A DNA stretch of 64,000 nucleotides from DATFVA01 sp963745945 (GTDB lineage: Bacteria; Bacteroidota; Ignavibacteria; Ignavibacteriales; Ignavibacteriaceae): assembly GCA_963745945.1 (NCBI GenBank), contig CAVUZG010000002.1, positions 1-64,000 of the forward strand, read 5' to 3'. Both the position numbers and the translations under genes were made by a program. Of the stretch, positions 55,246 through 64,000 are shown piece by piece. The notes beneath the pieces are model-generated. The model was not told the origin of the DNA, searched no databases, and saw only the letters and a program-made list of their open reading frames with translations. Position 1 is the stretch's first letter, and each line of letters starts with the position of its first letter.

Positions 55246-57079
55246 TTTTCTTTACAGATAATGATTTTTCTAATTCAATTATTATGTGGGAAAGTTCATT
55301 ATAAATTTCATTCATCGCAGCAGTTTCACTTTCTTTTGGAGCAAAACGGATGAACTCACACTTATTAGCAATTCTTTCGAATTCATTAATTATCTCACCA
55401 CTTAAACCGTGTTTTTTCAATTCAGAAGAAGCCCTTTCCACACCCAATTCCGATTTTGGAATATGCAGTTTATCTTCGAGATATCCGAACAAAGCGAGAG
55501 AAATTTCAGAATAAAAAGCATTGTGATCATTCGCATCCATCAAAGTTTTCGCCTGCTTCAGTCTCAATTTGGCAACCTTCTGAGCACGCTGATATTTCAT
55601 CAACTGAACATTGCCTGCAAGTTTATCTTCTCTTCTTCTCCAGACAACAAGTCCGAGTGCAATGAAAAAAGGAAAGCCGACTGCAGCCCAGAAACCAAAT
55701 CGGTTAAAAACAATATTCCCTTGCCTGTGAAGTGTTTCATTGTCAGTTTTAATATAACGAATATCTTCTCCCAGAAGTTTAACGTCTTCCTTACCCGAAT
55801 ATTCGTCTGAGCCAACACTGGTTCCCTGCTTAACATTAATATCATAAGCTGGCGAGGAAAGGGTGACATAGGATTTTTTATTTAAATCAAAATAAGAAAA
55901 CTTAACCGGGGGGATTTCTTTTTTACCCGCATCCCTCGGTACAATTAAATAATCTGCTGTTTTCTTCCCGGTTATTTTTCCATTTCTGTTTATCTTCTGA
56001 TCAATTTTGGGTTCATACTTTTCAAATCCGGAAGGAAGTTTTATTTCAGGCATGTCCAGCAAACTAATATTTCCGGTTCCGCTTATAGTGATTTTAAGAG
56101 TAACAGGTTCATTTGTCTTTGTCTGTTTTTTATCAATCTGGGTATCCATTGAAAAACTTCCGACAGCGCCATTATATGAATCAGGAACATCGTTTTGGGG
56201 AAGCGGCTGAACATTTATTTTTACAGAGTTTGATTTTGCTGTAAAGTCAACCGTCTGTCCCATTCCGAAAAAAGGATCATTAAAGAAATCATCGAAAACA
56301 TTATTACTTCTTCTCTTCTTTTGAACCTGAACAGGAACATCCAGCTCAAAAGGTGTTACATTCAATTCCCCGGTTTGTGTTGGAAATAGAGCAACCTTTT
56401 TCAACACCCCGACTCTGTATTTTTTTCCTTCGTATGTTTCGGTAGTAAACGAAATATTATTAGAAGTCTCAAGTTCTTCGGCCCAGAAGCCCGGGTACTG
56501 CGGAAGTTTACTAATAGACATCTGAGAAGCAATACTTAGCCTGGTATATAACTTATATGTTACTGTAACCTGCTCACCAATGTAAACTTTTTGTTTGTCT
56601 ACAGACGCTTTTACAAAAACATTCTGTGCGATTTCATCATTACTTACATTTGACGAATTGGAGTTGCTATTATTTTGCTGAGAATTTTGACTGGAAGAAC
56701 CTTTCTCAACCTGGATTGCAATAGGATCTGTTTTAAATGAGCTTCCTTTGTAATTGATTGAAGCACTGCCGATCGTATATTTACCTAAATTTTTTGGTTG
56801 AAGATAATATGAGTACGAAAGTGATGCAGAAACAGCCCCGTTTATTATTTGCATACTTGTTGATTGATTAGGACCGCTTAAAACCATGAAGCCTGCAAAG
56901 TTCGGCGGTGAAAAATTGCTTAGACTGTTAATTTCTTTACCCTCGAAAGTAAATGTAACCTGGAACCGATCATTTAAACCGACAGTAGTATTATCCGCCG
57001 ATGCTGTAAATGATTGAGCTTGTAATAATGCCGGAAAAATAAAAAGAATAAATAAAAAATATTTATATTGTCTTATCAT
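55235..57079 (-). CDS. batD: BatD-like protein
   Basis: A 614-residue exported membrane protein with a signal peptide (ending LLQAQ), long beta-rich periplasmic domains (about 20-440), one transmembrane segment (AAVGFPFFIALGLVVWRRR, near 475) and a helical cytoplasmic tail. Family signs include VGLNDRFQVTFTFEG at the N terminus and VFVKASVDKQKVYIGEQVTVTYKLY mid-way. BatD works with the VWA proteins in stress or aerotolerance functions; the molecular mechanism is unknown. It lies between batC (10-base gap) and batE. Confidence 0.9.
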   Translation of the reverse strand: MIRQYKYFLFILFIFPALLQAQSFTASADNTTVGLNDRFQVTFTFEGKEINSLSNFSPPNFAGFMVLSGPNQSTSMQIINGAVSASLSYSYYLQPKNLGKYTIGSASINYKGSSFKTDPIAIQVEKGSSSQNSQQNNSNSNSSNVSNDEIAQNVFVKASVDKQKVYIGEQVTVTYKLYTRLSIASQMSISKLPQYPGFWAEELETSNNISFTTETYEGKKYRVGVLKKVALFPTQTGELNVTPFELDVPVQVQKKRRSNNVFDDFFNDPFFGMGQTVDFTAKSNSVKINVQPLPQNDVPDSYNGAVGSFSMDTQIDKKQTKTNEPVTLKITISGTGNISLLDMPEIKLPSGFEKYEPKIDQKINRNGKITGKKTADYLIVPRDAGKKEIPPVKFSYFDLNKKSYVTLSSPAYDINVKQGTSVGSDEYSGKEDVKLLGEDIRYIKTDNETLHRQGNIVFNRFGFWAAVGFPFFIALGLVVWRRREDKLAGNVQLMKYQRAQKVAKLRLKQAKTLMDANDHNAFYSEISLALFGYLEDKLHIPKSELGVERASSELKKHGLSGEIINEFERIANKCEFIRFAPKESETAAMNEIYNELSHIIIELEKSLSVKKNAV

Positions 57080-57089
57080 AAAGTTTTAA

Positions 57090-57848
57090 TTACCAGTCCT
57101 TGTCAGTTTTAATCGGAGTTCCTTTCTGCTTCCTTAATTTTTTCTGTAGTTCTTTTTCATTATTCTTTAAAGCCTGCAGAATTCTTTCAGCCTCTTTTTT
57201 TGAAATTTTATTTTGCTTTTGCTGCTGTTGTTTTGTCGCATCCTGCTGAGCAGTCTGGTTCTGCTGAGGTTTATTCTGCTCCTGTTGATCCTGTTTTTTC
57301 TGCTGATCTTTATTCTTTTGGTTTTGGTCCTTCTTCTGATTCTGATCTTTATTCTGATCCTGATTTTTGTTCTGCTGATTTTTATCCTGGTTCTGCTTTT
57401 TCTGATTCTTCTGATTCTTCAACATAGACAAAGCATACGATAAATTGTATTTGGTATCTTCATCATCAGGATTTAACTTTAATGAATTTTTATATGCTTC
57501 AATACTTTCCTTAATCTGGTTCGATTTTAAAAGTGAATTCCCGATATTATGATAAACTTTTGCTTTTTCATTATCTGATTTAGCCTGGGCAAGCGCTGAC
57601 TGATAAGATTTCAAAGCTTCATCGTACCGTTTCTGCTGGTAATATGCATCACCAAGATTAAAATTCGTTATAAAATTATCCGGGGCTTTATCCAATCCCT
57701 TTTTAAAATTAATTTCCGCATCGGCAAACTTTTTCTCTTTGTATTTATCCACACCGCTATTATTGAGATTGCGTACACTCTGGGCATGCAATACCGAAAG
57801 TCCCGGAAGAATTATAAGTACACTTAATATTAAACACTTCAAATTCAT
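57090..57848 (-). CDS. batC: BatC: TPR protein with Q/N/K-rich tail
   Basis: A 252-residue exported protein. I choose the ATG at 57848, with SD AAGGTGT five bases upstream; an in-frame ATG at 57866 would precede the signal peptide (MNLKCLILSVLIILPGLSVLHAQ) with six extra residues. Three to four TPR units (about 28-135) are followed by a low-complexity Q/N/K-rich stretch (about 143-211) and a charged C terminus. TPRs suggest a scaffold for the VWA proteins; the low-complexity part is probably disordered. It starts one base after the batB stop codon. Confidence 0.87.
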   Translation of the reverse strand: MNLKCLILSVLIILPGLSVLHAQSVRNLNNSGVDKYKEKKFADAEINFKKGLDKAPDNFITNFNLGDAYYQQKRYDEALKSYQSALAQAKSDNEKAKVYHNIGNSLLKSNQIKESIEAYKNSLKLNPDDEDTKYNLSYALSMLKNQKNQKKQNQDKNQQNKNQDQNKDQNQKKDQNQKNKDQQKKQDQQEQNKPQQNQTAQQDATKQQQQKQNKISKKEAERILQALKNNEKELQKKLRKQKGTPIKTDKDW

Positions 57849-57849
57849 T

Positions 57850-58899
57850 TCACACCTTCTCTTCAATTCCTAATTTTCTGTTAAGCTTATCAAATAAAAC
57901 CGACCGTCTTTCAGAAATAAAAAATTCAATTAATAATAAAATGATAGCCGGAGCCAAAAAATAGTAAAACCTGTCTTCGTAATCAGTTACCTTCCTAACA
58001 CCAAATTCTGACTTCTCAAGAGATGAAAGATCATTATAAATCCGGTCAAGGTAATCTTCATAAGTTGAAGCCCGGAAATATTTGCCGTCGCCGGCGGAAG
58101 CAATCTGTTTTAATGTTGTCTCATCAAGTTTGGTTAAAACTATATTGCCGTTTTGATCCTTCTTATAATCAACCTGCTGTCCCTGTGAATTATAAACAGG
58201 AATCGGAACACCTGTGGTGGATCCTAAACCTATAGTATAGATTTTTATTCCTTTGTCTTTTGCACCCTCAACCGCTTTCATTATGTCACCTTCGTGGTCT
58301 TCTCCATCGGTGATGACTACAATTACTTTTTGTGTACTTGTTTTATAATCAAATGATTTGGTTGCCAGCTCAATTGCAGAAGCTATAGCTGTGCCCTGTT
58401 GCGGAACCGAATTAACATCAACAGCAGAAAGAAAAAGATTGGCTGCAGAATAATCAGTAGTTAAGGGAAATTGAACAAAAGCCTCGCCTGCGAAAATAAT
58501 TAATCCGATCCTGTCTCCCTTTAATTTATTAATCAGGCTTGAAATCTGATATTTTGCTTTGTCAAGCCTGTCGGGTTTAATATCCTGGGCCAGCATACTG
58601 CGCGAAACATCAAGTGCAATAAAAACATCAATTCCGCTTTGTTTTACTTCCTGTACCCTTGTTCCTATTTGCGGATTGGCTGCTGCAAAAATTAAAAGTA
58701 TCAGCGTAAATAAAATTAAACCGATTTTAAACCAGCTTTTAATTATACTGAAATCAGGGAATAAAACTTTGTGTAGTTTTTTATCAGCAAATTTTTCGAG
58801 CAGTTTTTTCCTGTTTCTGTTCAGATACCAGAATAGTATTATCAGCACTGGAATTGCATAGAGTGCATTTAAATATTCAGGGTGCGCAAATCGAAACAT
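57850..58899 (-). CDS. batB: BatB: VWA-domain membrane protein
   Basis: A 349-residue inner-membrane protein. Two N-terminal transmembrane segments (about 10-25 and 55-75) are followed by a von Willebrand A domain with a metal-ion-dependent adhesion site DVSRS (Asp97, Ser99, Ser101) and TDGEDHEGD. A C-terminal transmembrane segment (YYFLAPAIILLLIEFFIS, about 312-330) ends it. It pairs with BatA (58 bases upstream) and is homologous to it. The site is intact, so metal-dependent protein binding is expected. Confidence 0.9.
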   Translation of the reverse strand: MFRFAHPEYLNALYAIPVLIILFWYLNRNRKKLLEKFADKKLHKVLFPDFSIIKSWFKIGLILFTLILLIFAAANPQIGTRVQEVKQSGIDVFIALDVSRSMLAQDIKPDRLDKAKYQISSLINKLKGDRIGLIIFAGEAFVQFPLTTDYSAANLFLSAVDVNSVPQQGTAIASAIELATKSFDYKTSTQKVIVVITDGEDHEGDIMKAVEGAKDKGIKIYTIGLGSTTGVPIPVYNSQGQQVDYKKDQNGNIVLTKLDETTLKQIASAGDGKYFRASTYEDYLDRIYNDLSSLEKSEFGVRKVTDYEDRFYYFLAPAIILLLIEFFISERRSVLFDKLNRKLGIEEKV

Positions 58900-58957
58900 A
58901 CTTTAATTCAAACTATTTATAATACATTTTTACTTACATAAATCACTGAAAGATTCA

Positions 58958-59953
58958 TCAGGGAATCTTTCTTAAAACTGTTCGTGATAAAGATAACTCA
59001 ACAAACAACAGAAATATTCCGCTGCCCAGCCAGCCATAAAACAACTCTTTTGCATTCCGGTAAGAAGTTATTTCAACCCGGGATTTTTCAAGTTTATCAA
59101 TTTTATTATAAATATCTTCAAGAGTTCTGTTATCTGTTGCTCTGAAATACTGCCCGTCAGTTATACTTGCAATTTTCTGCAGCACTGCTTCATCAATTTC
59201 TACAGGTGCCATCTGGTATCGAATACCAAATGGAGTTTGAACCGGAAAAGGAGCATTGCCCCGAGTCCCGACACCAATTGTATAAATTCTAATCCCAAAT
59301 GTCTTCGCAATTTCTGCTGCTGATACGGGATCTACTTCACCGGCATTATTAACGCCGTCCGTTAAAAGAATAATTATTTTGCTTTTCGCATCACTATCTT
59401 TAAGCCTGTTCACACCATTAGCAATTGCATTTCCTATTGCAGTACCATCTTCAATCATTCCACTTTTAATTTCTTTCAGCAGGCTTCTCAGGACAGGATA
59501 ATCAATCGTAAGCGGACATTGTGTGAAAGCGTCTCTTGCAAAAACAACCAACCCGATTCTGTCTGATGTTCTTCCTTTAATGAAATTATCAATTACTTCT
59601 TTTGCAGCTTCCAAACGGTTGGGTTTCAAATCCTCAGCAAGCATACTTCCGGAAATATCAAGAACCATTGCAATATCAATTCCTTCGGTGTAAATATTTT
59701 CTCCCGCAGAAAATGTCTGAGGGCGTGCAAGCGCAACTATGAAAAGAGCGACAGCAAGCAAACGAAGAATAAACGGAAGATGTCTTATTCTTTCTTTAAT
59801 TGTTGGTGAAAACCCTTTTAAAAATCCAAGAGAGGAATATTTAACAGAGGGTTGTCTCTTTAATCCTTTCCAGAAATACCACGCAATCATCAGTGGAATT
59901 ATGATAAGTGAGTACAAAATCCAGGGATAAGCAAAAGTTATATCACTGAACAT
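58958..59953 (-). CDS. batA: BatA: VWA-domain membrane protein
   Basis: A 331-residue inner-membrane protein with the same layout as BatB. N-terminal transmembrane segments (about 8-27 and 60-77) are followed by a VWA domain with metal site DISGS (Asp99, Ser101, Ser103), VVFARDAFTQCPLTIDY and LTDGVNNAGEVDP. A C-terminal transmembrane helix (GWLGSGIFLLFVELSLS) follows. It overlaps the BatD-like gene upstream by 11 bases, a sign of coupled translation. Confidence 0.9.
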   Translation of the reverse strand: MFSDITFAYPWILYSLIIIPLMIAWYFWKGLKRQPSVKYSSLGFLKGFSPTIKERIRHLPFILRLLAVALFIVALARPQTFSAGENIYTEGIDIAMVLDISGSMLAEDLKPNRLEAAKEVIDNFIKGRTSDRIGLVVFARDAFTQCPLTIDYPVLRSLLKEIKSGMIEDGTAIGNAIANGVNRLKDSDAKSKIIILLTDGVNNAGEVDPVSAAEIAKTFGIRIYTIGVGTRGNAPFPVQTPFGIRYQMAPVEIDEAVLQKIASITDGQYFRATDNRTLEDIYNKIDKLEKSRVEITSYRNAKELFYGWLGSGIFLLFVELSLSRTVLRKIP

Positions 59954-60896
59954 CTTCAGTTACCTCACTCACAGTTTCCTGAGTATCCTCTTTCGTTTTC
60001 CGTACAATTTCTTCTGCTTGTTTCATCATCTCTTCATTAATCGATGCCATCGGCTGATACTTCGCAAACTTCACAAGGTCTGCGTTGTTTAAAAAGTTTT
60101 GAGTATCCTCAATTATTGTTGCTGTTCCTCTTCTTTTCTGTAATTCCTCAATTGCTTCACCGGATGTCATTTCAAGTGCCGGAAGATTAAACCTTTCTCC
60201 AAAATATTTTCTTATTATTTCAGTAATTTCAGAATGATATTCCTTTACCATTCCTTTCTGCCATAATTGTTTTTCTTTTAAACTTCTTAACGAATTTAAG
60301 GCGGTAACATGAGGCGGTATTTTAATCACCACTTTTTCGGGGACAAATTCAGCTTTTCTTTTTTGATATCTTCTATAGTAATAATATGCAGAGGCAAGAA
60401 TTATCAATCCTATTAAAATCCAGAATACGATCCATTTCCAATCGAGCGGAATTTTTATAGGCGTTTTTACATCTTTTATATCTTCTTTAACATTTACTTT
60501 TAAAGGACGAACTTTAAAAAACACCGGGTTTGTACTTATTACTTTCTCTGAAGTGTCGCCTTTGGCTTTATAGTAAACGGCAACAGGAGGAACAGTTACG
60601 TTTGAAGAATCATATTTTGAGAAAGTATAGCTATAAGTAATTAATTGCTGTTTATCTTTTTCTTCTTTCTGCGGATTCAGTTGATTGATAAGCTCCATAC
60701 CTGCAAGGGTATCACTTATAGCGGGTCCTGAAACAGATAAATTATTGTCGGCTTTTATCTGGATAGTATAATGTATATAATCACCAACCTGGTAAGCGGT
60801 TGTATCCGTTGATGCTTCAACTGAAATATTCTGAGCAAGTGAATAGCCAGTTAAAACTAAGAATAGAATCAGAACACTAAATATATTTTTTACCAT
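59943..60896 (-). CDS. BatD-like single-pass membrane protein
   Basis: A 317-residue exported protein in the Bat operon. A signal peptide (MVKNIFSVLILFLVLTGYSLAQ) precedes an Ig-like periplasmic domain (about 23-145), a transmembrane helix (WIVFWILIGLIILASAYYYY, about 154-173) and a cytoplasmic domain with predicted helices (EIIRKYFGERFNLPALEMTSGEAIEEL). This resembles a shortened BatD with a DUF4381-like tail. I do not assign a symbol. It overlaps the DUF58 gene by seven bases, so it is translated with it. Confidence 0.82.
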   Translation of the reverse strand: MVKNIFSVLILFLVLTGYSLAQNISVEASTDTTAYQVGDYIHYTIQIKADNNLSVSGPAISDTLAGMELINQLNPQKEEKDKQQLITYSYTFSKYDSSNVTVPPVAVYYKAKGDTSEKVISTNPVFFKVRPLKVNVKEDIKDVKTPIKIPLDWKWIVFWILIGLIILASAYYYYRRYQKRKAEFVPEKVVIKIPPHVTALNSLRSLKEKQLWQKGMVKEYHSEITEIIRKYFGERFNLPALEMTSGEAIEELQKRRGTATIIEDTQNFLNNADLVKFAKYQPMASINEEMMKQAEEIVRKTKEDTQETVSEVTEDVQ

Positions 60897-61765
60897 CTTC
60901 TTTCGCGTAATCTGAAAAACTGAACAAGAGGTTTTATGTAATCATCACCAGTTTGTACTTCAATGCTGTCCAGTCGGCTGGATATAAACAAAGATTTTCT
61001 CCGTTGTATCATATTTTTTCTAACTTCTTTAAACCGGTTTTGTATCCTTGTACTGCTTGTATCGACCCAACGTTCCTCGCCGGTTTCCGCATCCGTTAAT
61101 TTTACTAAACCCATTTTAGGAATTTCAGCTTCACGTTTATCATTTAAGACCACACCTATCAAATCATGTTTCTTGCCGATTATTCTTAAAATTTTTTCAT
61201 ACCCGGAATCCATAAAATCTGAAAGAAGAAATACAATGCTCCTTTTTTTTATCGTGCTGTTCATATATTCAAGAGCAGCTTTTATATTGGTTGATTTTCC
61301 TTCCGGTTCAAATGAAAGAACTTCTCTTATAATTCTTAAAACGTGGCTTTTACCTTTTCTTGGAGGAACAAACTTTTCAATCTTATCTGTAAAAAGAATT
61401 AATCCGACTTTGTCATTATTTTTTAATGCTGAGAATGCAAGTATAGCACTCAATTCAGCTGCAACCTGCTGCTTTGTTTTTTCAACAGTTCCGAAAATTA
61501 AAGAGCCGCTTAAATCAACCAGCAGCATTACCGTAAGTTCGCGCTCTTCTTCGAAAATTTTGATATATGGATGACCAAACCTTGCCGTAACATTCCAGTC
61601 AATATTTCTTATATCATCACCAAACTGGTACTCACGTACTTCGGAAAATTCCATTCCCCTTCCTTTGAATACGGAATGATATTCGCCGGAAAAGACCTGG
61701 TTTACAAGTCCCTTGGTCCTGATTTCAATTTGTCTTACCTGTTTGAGTAAATCTTTTGTTAACAT
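60890..61765 (-). CDS. DUF58 VWA-like protein of the Bat operon
   Basis: A 291-residue cytoplasmic protein. The DUF58 core REYQFGDDIRNIDWNVTARFGHPYIKIFEEERELTVMLLVDLSGS ends in a VWA-type metal site (DLSGS, near residues 93-97). The C-terminal half has the VWA pattern VGLILFTDKIEKFVPP and IVFLLSDFMDSG. It is always linked to MoxR ATPases, as here, and probably acts as a client or adaptor of MoxR in assembly of the Bat complex. The ATG at 61765 follows a 156-base gap that holds a REP-like element. Confidence 0.9.
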   Translation of the reverse strand: MLTKDLLKQVRQIEIRTKGLVNQVFSGEYHSVFKGRGMEFSEVREYQFGDDIRNIDWNVTARFGHPYIKIFEEERELTVMLLVDLSGSLIFGTVEKTKQQVAAELSAILAFSALKNNDKVGLILFTDKIEKFVPPRKGKSHVLRIIREVLSFEPEGKSTNIKAALEYMNSTIKKRSIVFLLSDFMDSGYEKILRIIGKKHDLIGVVLNDKREAEIPKMGLVKLTDAETGEERWVDTSSTRIQNRFKEVRKNMIQRRKSLFISSRLDSIEVQTGDDYIKPLVQFFRLRERRW

Positions 61766-61814
61766 AAATCTTTAATCGTTCTATTATAGAAAATCGTATT
61801 AATGTTTACTTATC

Positions 61815-61880
61815 GTCACCCCGAACTTGTTTCGGGGTCTGTTAAAATAAAGGCGGATGCTGAATCGAGTTCAGCATGAC
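61815..61880. repeat. REP-like paired-hairpin element
   Basis: A 66-base element with GTCA at one end and TGAC at the other. It contains two hairpins, ACCCCGAA/TTCGGGGT (61818-61838) and ATGCTGAA/TTCAGCAT (61857-61877), each with an 8-bp stem and 5-base loop. Sequences of this kind are scattered in intergenic DNA of Bacteroidota and other bacteria. Only one copy is present in this window, so its repetition elsewhere is inferred. Confidence 0.6.
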
Positions 61881-61921
61881 ATTTTAATAATTAATTATAC
61901 ATTGTTAATTTTTTAAATTTA

Positions 61922-62905
61922 TTACGGTACTTCAATCTTATTTAATATTTCCTGAATAATGAATTCCGAAGTTATTTCTTCTGCTTCGGCTTCATAAGTT
62001 ACAGCTACTCTATGCCTTAAAACGTCGAGACAAATTCCACGGACATCCTCGGGAATCACATATCCTCTTCTTTTAATAAAAGCCATTGCTTTTGCACCAA
62101 GCGCAAGATTTATTGAAGCTCTTGGTGAACCTCCGTAAGCAATTAAGTCCGTCAGTTTATCAAGACCAAATTCTTTTGGAGAACGAGTCGCAAAAACAAT
62201 ATCGAGAATATACTTTTCAATTTTCTCATCAACATAAACATCGTGAATCAGGTTTCTCGCTTTAAGAATTTCCTGAACAGAAATAACAGGATTTATTTTA
62301 TCTTCGACGAGATTAACATTCTGCCGCATAATTTTTAATTCTTCTTCGCGGGAAGGATAAGAGATCACAACCTTAAGCATAAACCTGTCCACCTGTGCTT
62401 CAGGTAACGGATAAGTTCCCTCCTGCTCAATCGGGTTTTGTGTAGCTAGTACCAGAAAAGGCTCTTCAAGAAAGAAAGTTTCTTCACCAATTGTAACCTG
62501 TCTTTCCTGCATTGCTTCAAGAAGTGCACTTTGAACTTTGGCAGGGGCACGGTTAATTTCATCTGCCAGAATAAAATTTGCAAAAAGAGGACCTTTGCGG
62601 ATAAAGAAGTTTCCATCTTTCTGATTATAAATCATAGTGCCAACAAGATCAGCCGGAAGTAAATCAGGTGTAAACTGAATGCGCTGGAATTTTGCTTTCA
62701 TCGCCGCCGCCAGGGATTTAATGGCTAGTGTTTTGGCAAGACCGGGAACACCTTCGAGCAAAATATGACCATTGCCTAAGAGTCCTACAATCAATCTTTC
62801 AACCATAGCTTTTTGTCCTACTATCACTTTGCCGATTTCATTCATCAGCAAATCTATAAATGCGCTTTCCTGTTTGATTTTTTCATTAAGTGCAGAAATA
62901 TCCAA
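61922..62905 (-). CDS. moxR: MoxR-family AAA+ ATPase
   Basis: A 327-residue cytoplasmic ATPase. Walker A EGVPGLAKT (51-59), Walker B/DEINRAPAKVQSALLEAMQERQVTIG, sensor 1 LATQNPIEQEGTYPLPEAQVDRF and the C-terminal MoxR lid (GGSPRASINLALGAKAMAFIKRRGYVIPEDV) are complete. MoxR ATPases act as chaperones for VWA proteins, which fits the operon here. The start is TTG at 62905 with SD GAGGT about eight bases upstream. It is the first gene of the Bat run, with 135 noncoding bases upstream. Confidence 0.95.
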   Translation of the reverse strand: MDISALNEKIKQESAFIDLLMNEIGKVIVGQKAMVERLIVGLLGNGHILLEGVPGLAKTLAIKSLAAAMKAKFQRIQFTPDLLPADLVGTMIYNQKDGNFFIRKGPLFANFILADEINRAPAKVQSALLEAMQERQVTIGEETFFLEEPFLVLATQNPIEQEGTYPLPEAQVDRFMLKVVISYPSREEELKIMRQNVNLVEDKINPVISVQEILKARNLIHDVYVDEKIEKYILDIVFATRSPKEFGLDKLTDLIAYGGSPRASINLALGAKAMAFIKRRGYVIPEDVRGICLDVLRHRVAVTYEAEAEEITSEFIIQEILNKIEVP

Positions 62906-63040
62906 GACTTTACCTCATCATTTTTATGAGTTAATCGTTTGTTAAAAGAAAATGTAATGTGATTAGACGAATCCAAACTTAAAAATGTTGCATTTCTTTT
63001 GCAAAAAGTTAAAGTGAGGGGGAAATTTTAGGATGAAGTG

Positions 63041-64000
63041 TTAATATTTCTGATCAACAGCAAAAACGCCAAACTTCAAATACCCTGTTTCCGGCATTGC
63101 AGGTAATTGAGGATGGTCCATAGAAGCGCCATTAAAATAAACCAGTTGAATTTTTCTTCCGGTTCTCACGGCCGCCTGGTTTACAACCTGCAAAAATTCA
63201 TCTTCTGAAATATGATGCGAACAGGATGAAGTAACAAGAAACCCATTTTCATTTAAAATCTGTAGTGCGAGTCGATTGAGTTTTTCATATCCTTTTTTTG
63301 CAACCGGAACTGATTTTCTGTTTTTTGCGAATGCGGGAGGATCAATCATCACAACATCAAAAAATTTCTTCTGATTTATGCACGATTCCAGGAAATCAAA
63401 CACATCACTTACAATAAAATCTGAATCTGTTGATAATTCATTAAGTCTGAAATTTTGTTTTGCATTTTCTATTTCATTAGAAGATGAGTCAACAAAAGTA
63501 ACAGAAGATGCCTCTGCTTTTGCTGCGTGCAACCCAAAACCTCCGGAATTACAGAATGCATCGAGAACACTCTTGCCTTTAGCAAACCTTTCCACAAAGA
63601 ACCTGTTATCCGACTGATCAAAATAAAAACCGGTTTTATGTCCTTTTTCAAAATCTATTTTATATTTTATTGAACCATCACTAATCACTTCACTAATCTT
63701 TTCACCAAAATAAATTTTATCCTCAATTGGCAGTCCTTCGAGTTTTCTGAAATATTCTTCATTCTTAGTGAAAATATTTTCGGCACTAAAATCGTTTTTT
63801 AAAATATCTACAATTAACCCGATATACTTTTCCATCCCGAACGAATAAATCTGCAGTACAAATGTATTGTTGTACTTATCTATAATTAAACCAGGTAGGA
63901 AATCACTCTCGCTGAACACCAGCCGGAACGAATTACGTTGAGGATATAAATTTTTTCTCAAATTGAAAGCATTATCTAATCTATTTTTAAATAATTCTTT
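63041..64000 (-). CDS. RlmI-like class I rRNA methyltransferase (partial, start outside window)
   Basis: A partial protein of at least 319 residues. The frame runs open through the window end; the residues encoded at 63962-64000 (KELFKNRLDNAFN) continue the family's FxxRLxxAxxLR pattern, so the N-terminal PUA part lies outside. The SAM-binding motif is SVLDAFCNSGGFGLHAA, motif IV is DVVMIDPPAFAKNR and a SCSHHIS segment follows. The YccW/RlmI family methylates a cytosine of 23S rRNA (m5C1962 in E. coli) and also other substrates. No SD or start can be seen. Confidence 0.88.
   Translation of the reverse strand, partial: KELFKNRLDNAFNLRKNLYPQRNSFRLVFSESDFLPGLIIDKYNNTFVLQIYSFGMEKYIGLIVDILKNDFSAENIFTKNEEYFRKLEGLPIEDKIYFGEKISEVISDGSIKYKIDFEKGHKTGFYFDQSDNRFFVERFAKGKSVLDAFCNSGGFGLHAAKAEASSVTFVDSSSNEIENAKQNFRLNELSTDSDFIVSDVFDFLESCINQKKFFDVVMIDPPAFAKNRKSVPVAKKGYEKLNRLALQILNENGFLVTSSCSHHISEDEFLQVVNQAAVRTGRKIQLVYFNGASMDHPQLPAMPETGYLKFGVFAVDQKY

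Noticed and set aside
57200..57443. Long plus-strand frames rich in Leu or Ser within batC
   Set aside because: They are the complement of the Q/N/K-rich batC tail and have no start signals of their own.
61815..61880. CRISPR or terminator interpretation of the paired hairpins
   Set aside because: There are no repeated spacers and no T run after either stem, and the GTCA/TGAC ends fit a REP-like element better.
54493..62905. MoxR-VWA genes as a phage defence system
   Set aside because: The gene set is the standard Bat operon (DUF58, batA, batB, batC, batD, batE), with no nuclease or other defence effector.

Overview
This window most likely comes from a member of the Ignavibacteria or a close relative in the Bacteroidota/FCB group. 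The evidence is three large exported proteins ending in type IX secretion (T9SS) sorting domains with the 'YPNPFNPST' signature, a DUF5103 T9SS plug protein, a complete MoxR-Bat operon, DUF4296 and DUF1684 proteins, AT-rich DNA, many TTG starts behind strong Shine-Dalgarno (SD) sequences, and promoters that fit the Bacteroidota TTG-N20-TAnnTTTG layout. The species is not determined. I found no tRNA, rRNA, CRISPR array, transposase or phage gene. Most of the window is ordinary chromosome.

Layout. 65-3905 (minus): envelope operon with the T9SS plug, a Gfo/Idh/MocA dehydrogenase, a LEA2-like lipoprotein, a small Sm-like protein and a frame-broken secreted gene. 4125-6194 (plus): lipoprotein with fibronectin III and WD40-like repeats. 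6252-9180 (minus): three-gene proton-translocating transhydrogenase (pnt) with its own promoter and terminator. 9314-13552 (minus): two exported MORN-repeat proteins followed by the agmatine-to-putrescine enzymes aguB and aguA. 13719-17985 (plus): mutS, a DUF1684 lipoprotein and DAHP synthase.

18055-23023 (plus) is the most unusual part: an esterase, an ATP-grasp ligase, a YbdK-type carboxylate-amine ligase, a class I glutamine amidotransferase and a second ATP-grasp-like protein. It looks like a pathway for an unknown amide- or peptide-linked small molecule. Next come a 1249-residue cytoplasmic GH13 protein and an overlapping T9SS-exported glucose/sorbosone dehydrogenase-like protein (23149-28879).

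28934-36337 (minus): an ABC exporter, a lipoprotein, 3-hydroxyacyl-CoA dehydrogenase, acetate kinase, an atypical SDR and a COG2509 flavoprotein. 36692-39466: T9SS BNR-repeat protein. 39586-42189 (plus): recQ, overlapping convergently with a DUF4296-rhomboid pair. 43404-45668: pgk and gap. Between gap and the next T9SS gene lies a candidate small structured RNA with its own terminator. 46157-54404: T9SS propeller protein, B12-binding protein, HIT protein, a frame-broken ACC-deaminase-like gene, kdsB, an acyltransferase, an M48 protease and a YHS protein. 54493-62905: the Bat operon (moxR, DUF58, a BatD-like protein, batA, batB, batC, batD, batE). The window ends inside an RlmI-like methyltransferase gene.
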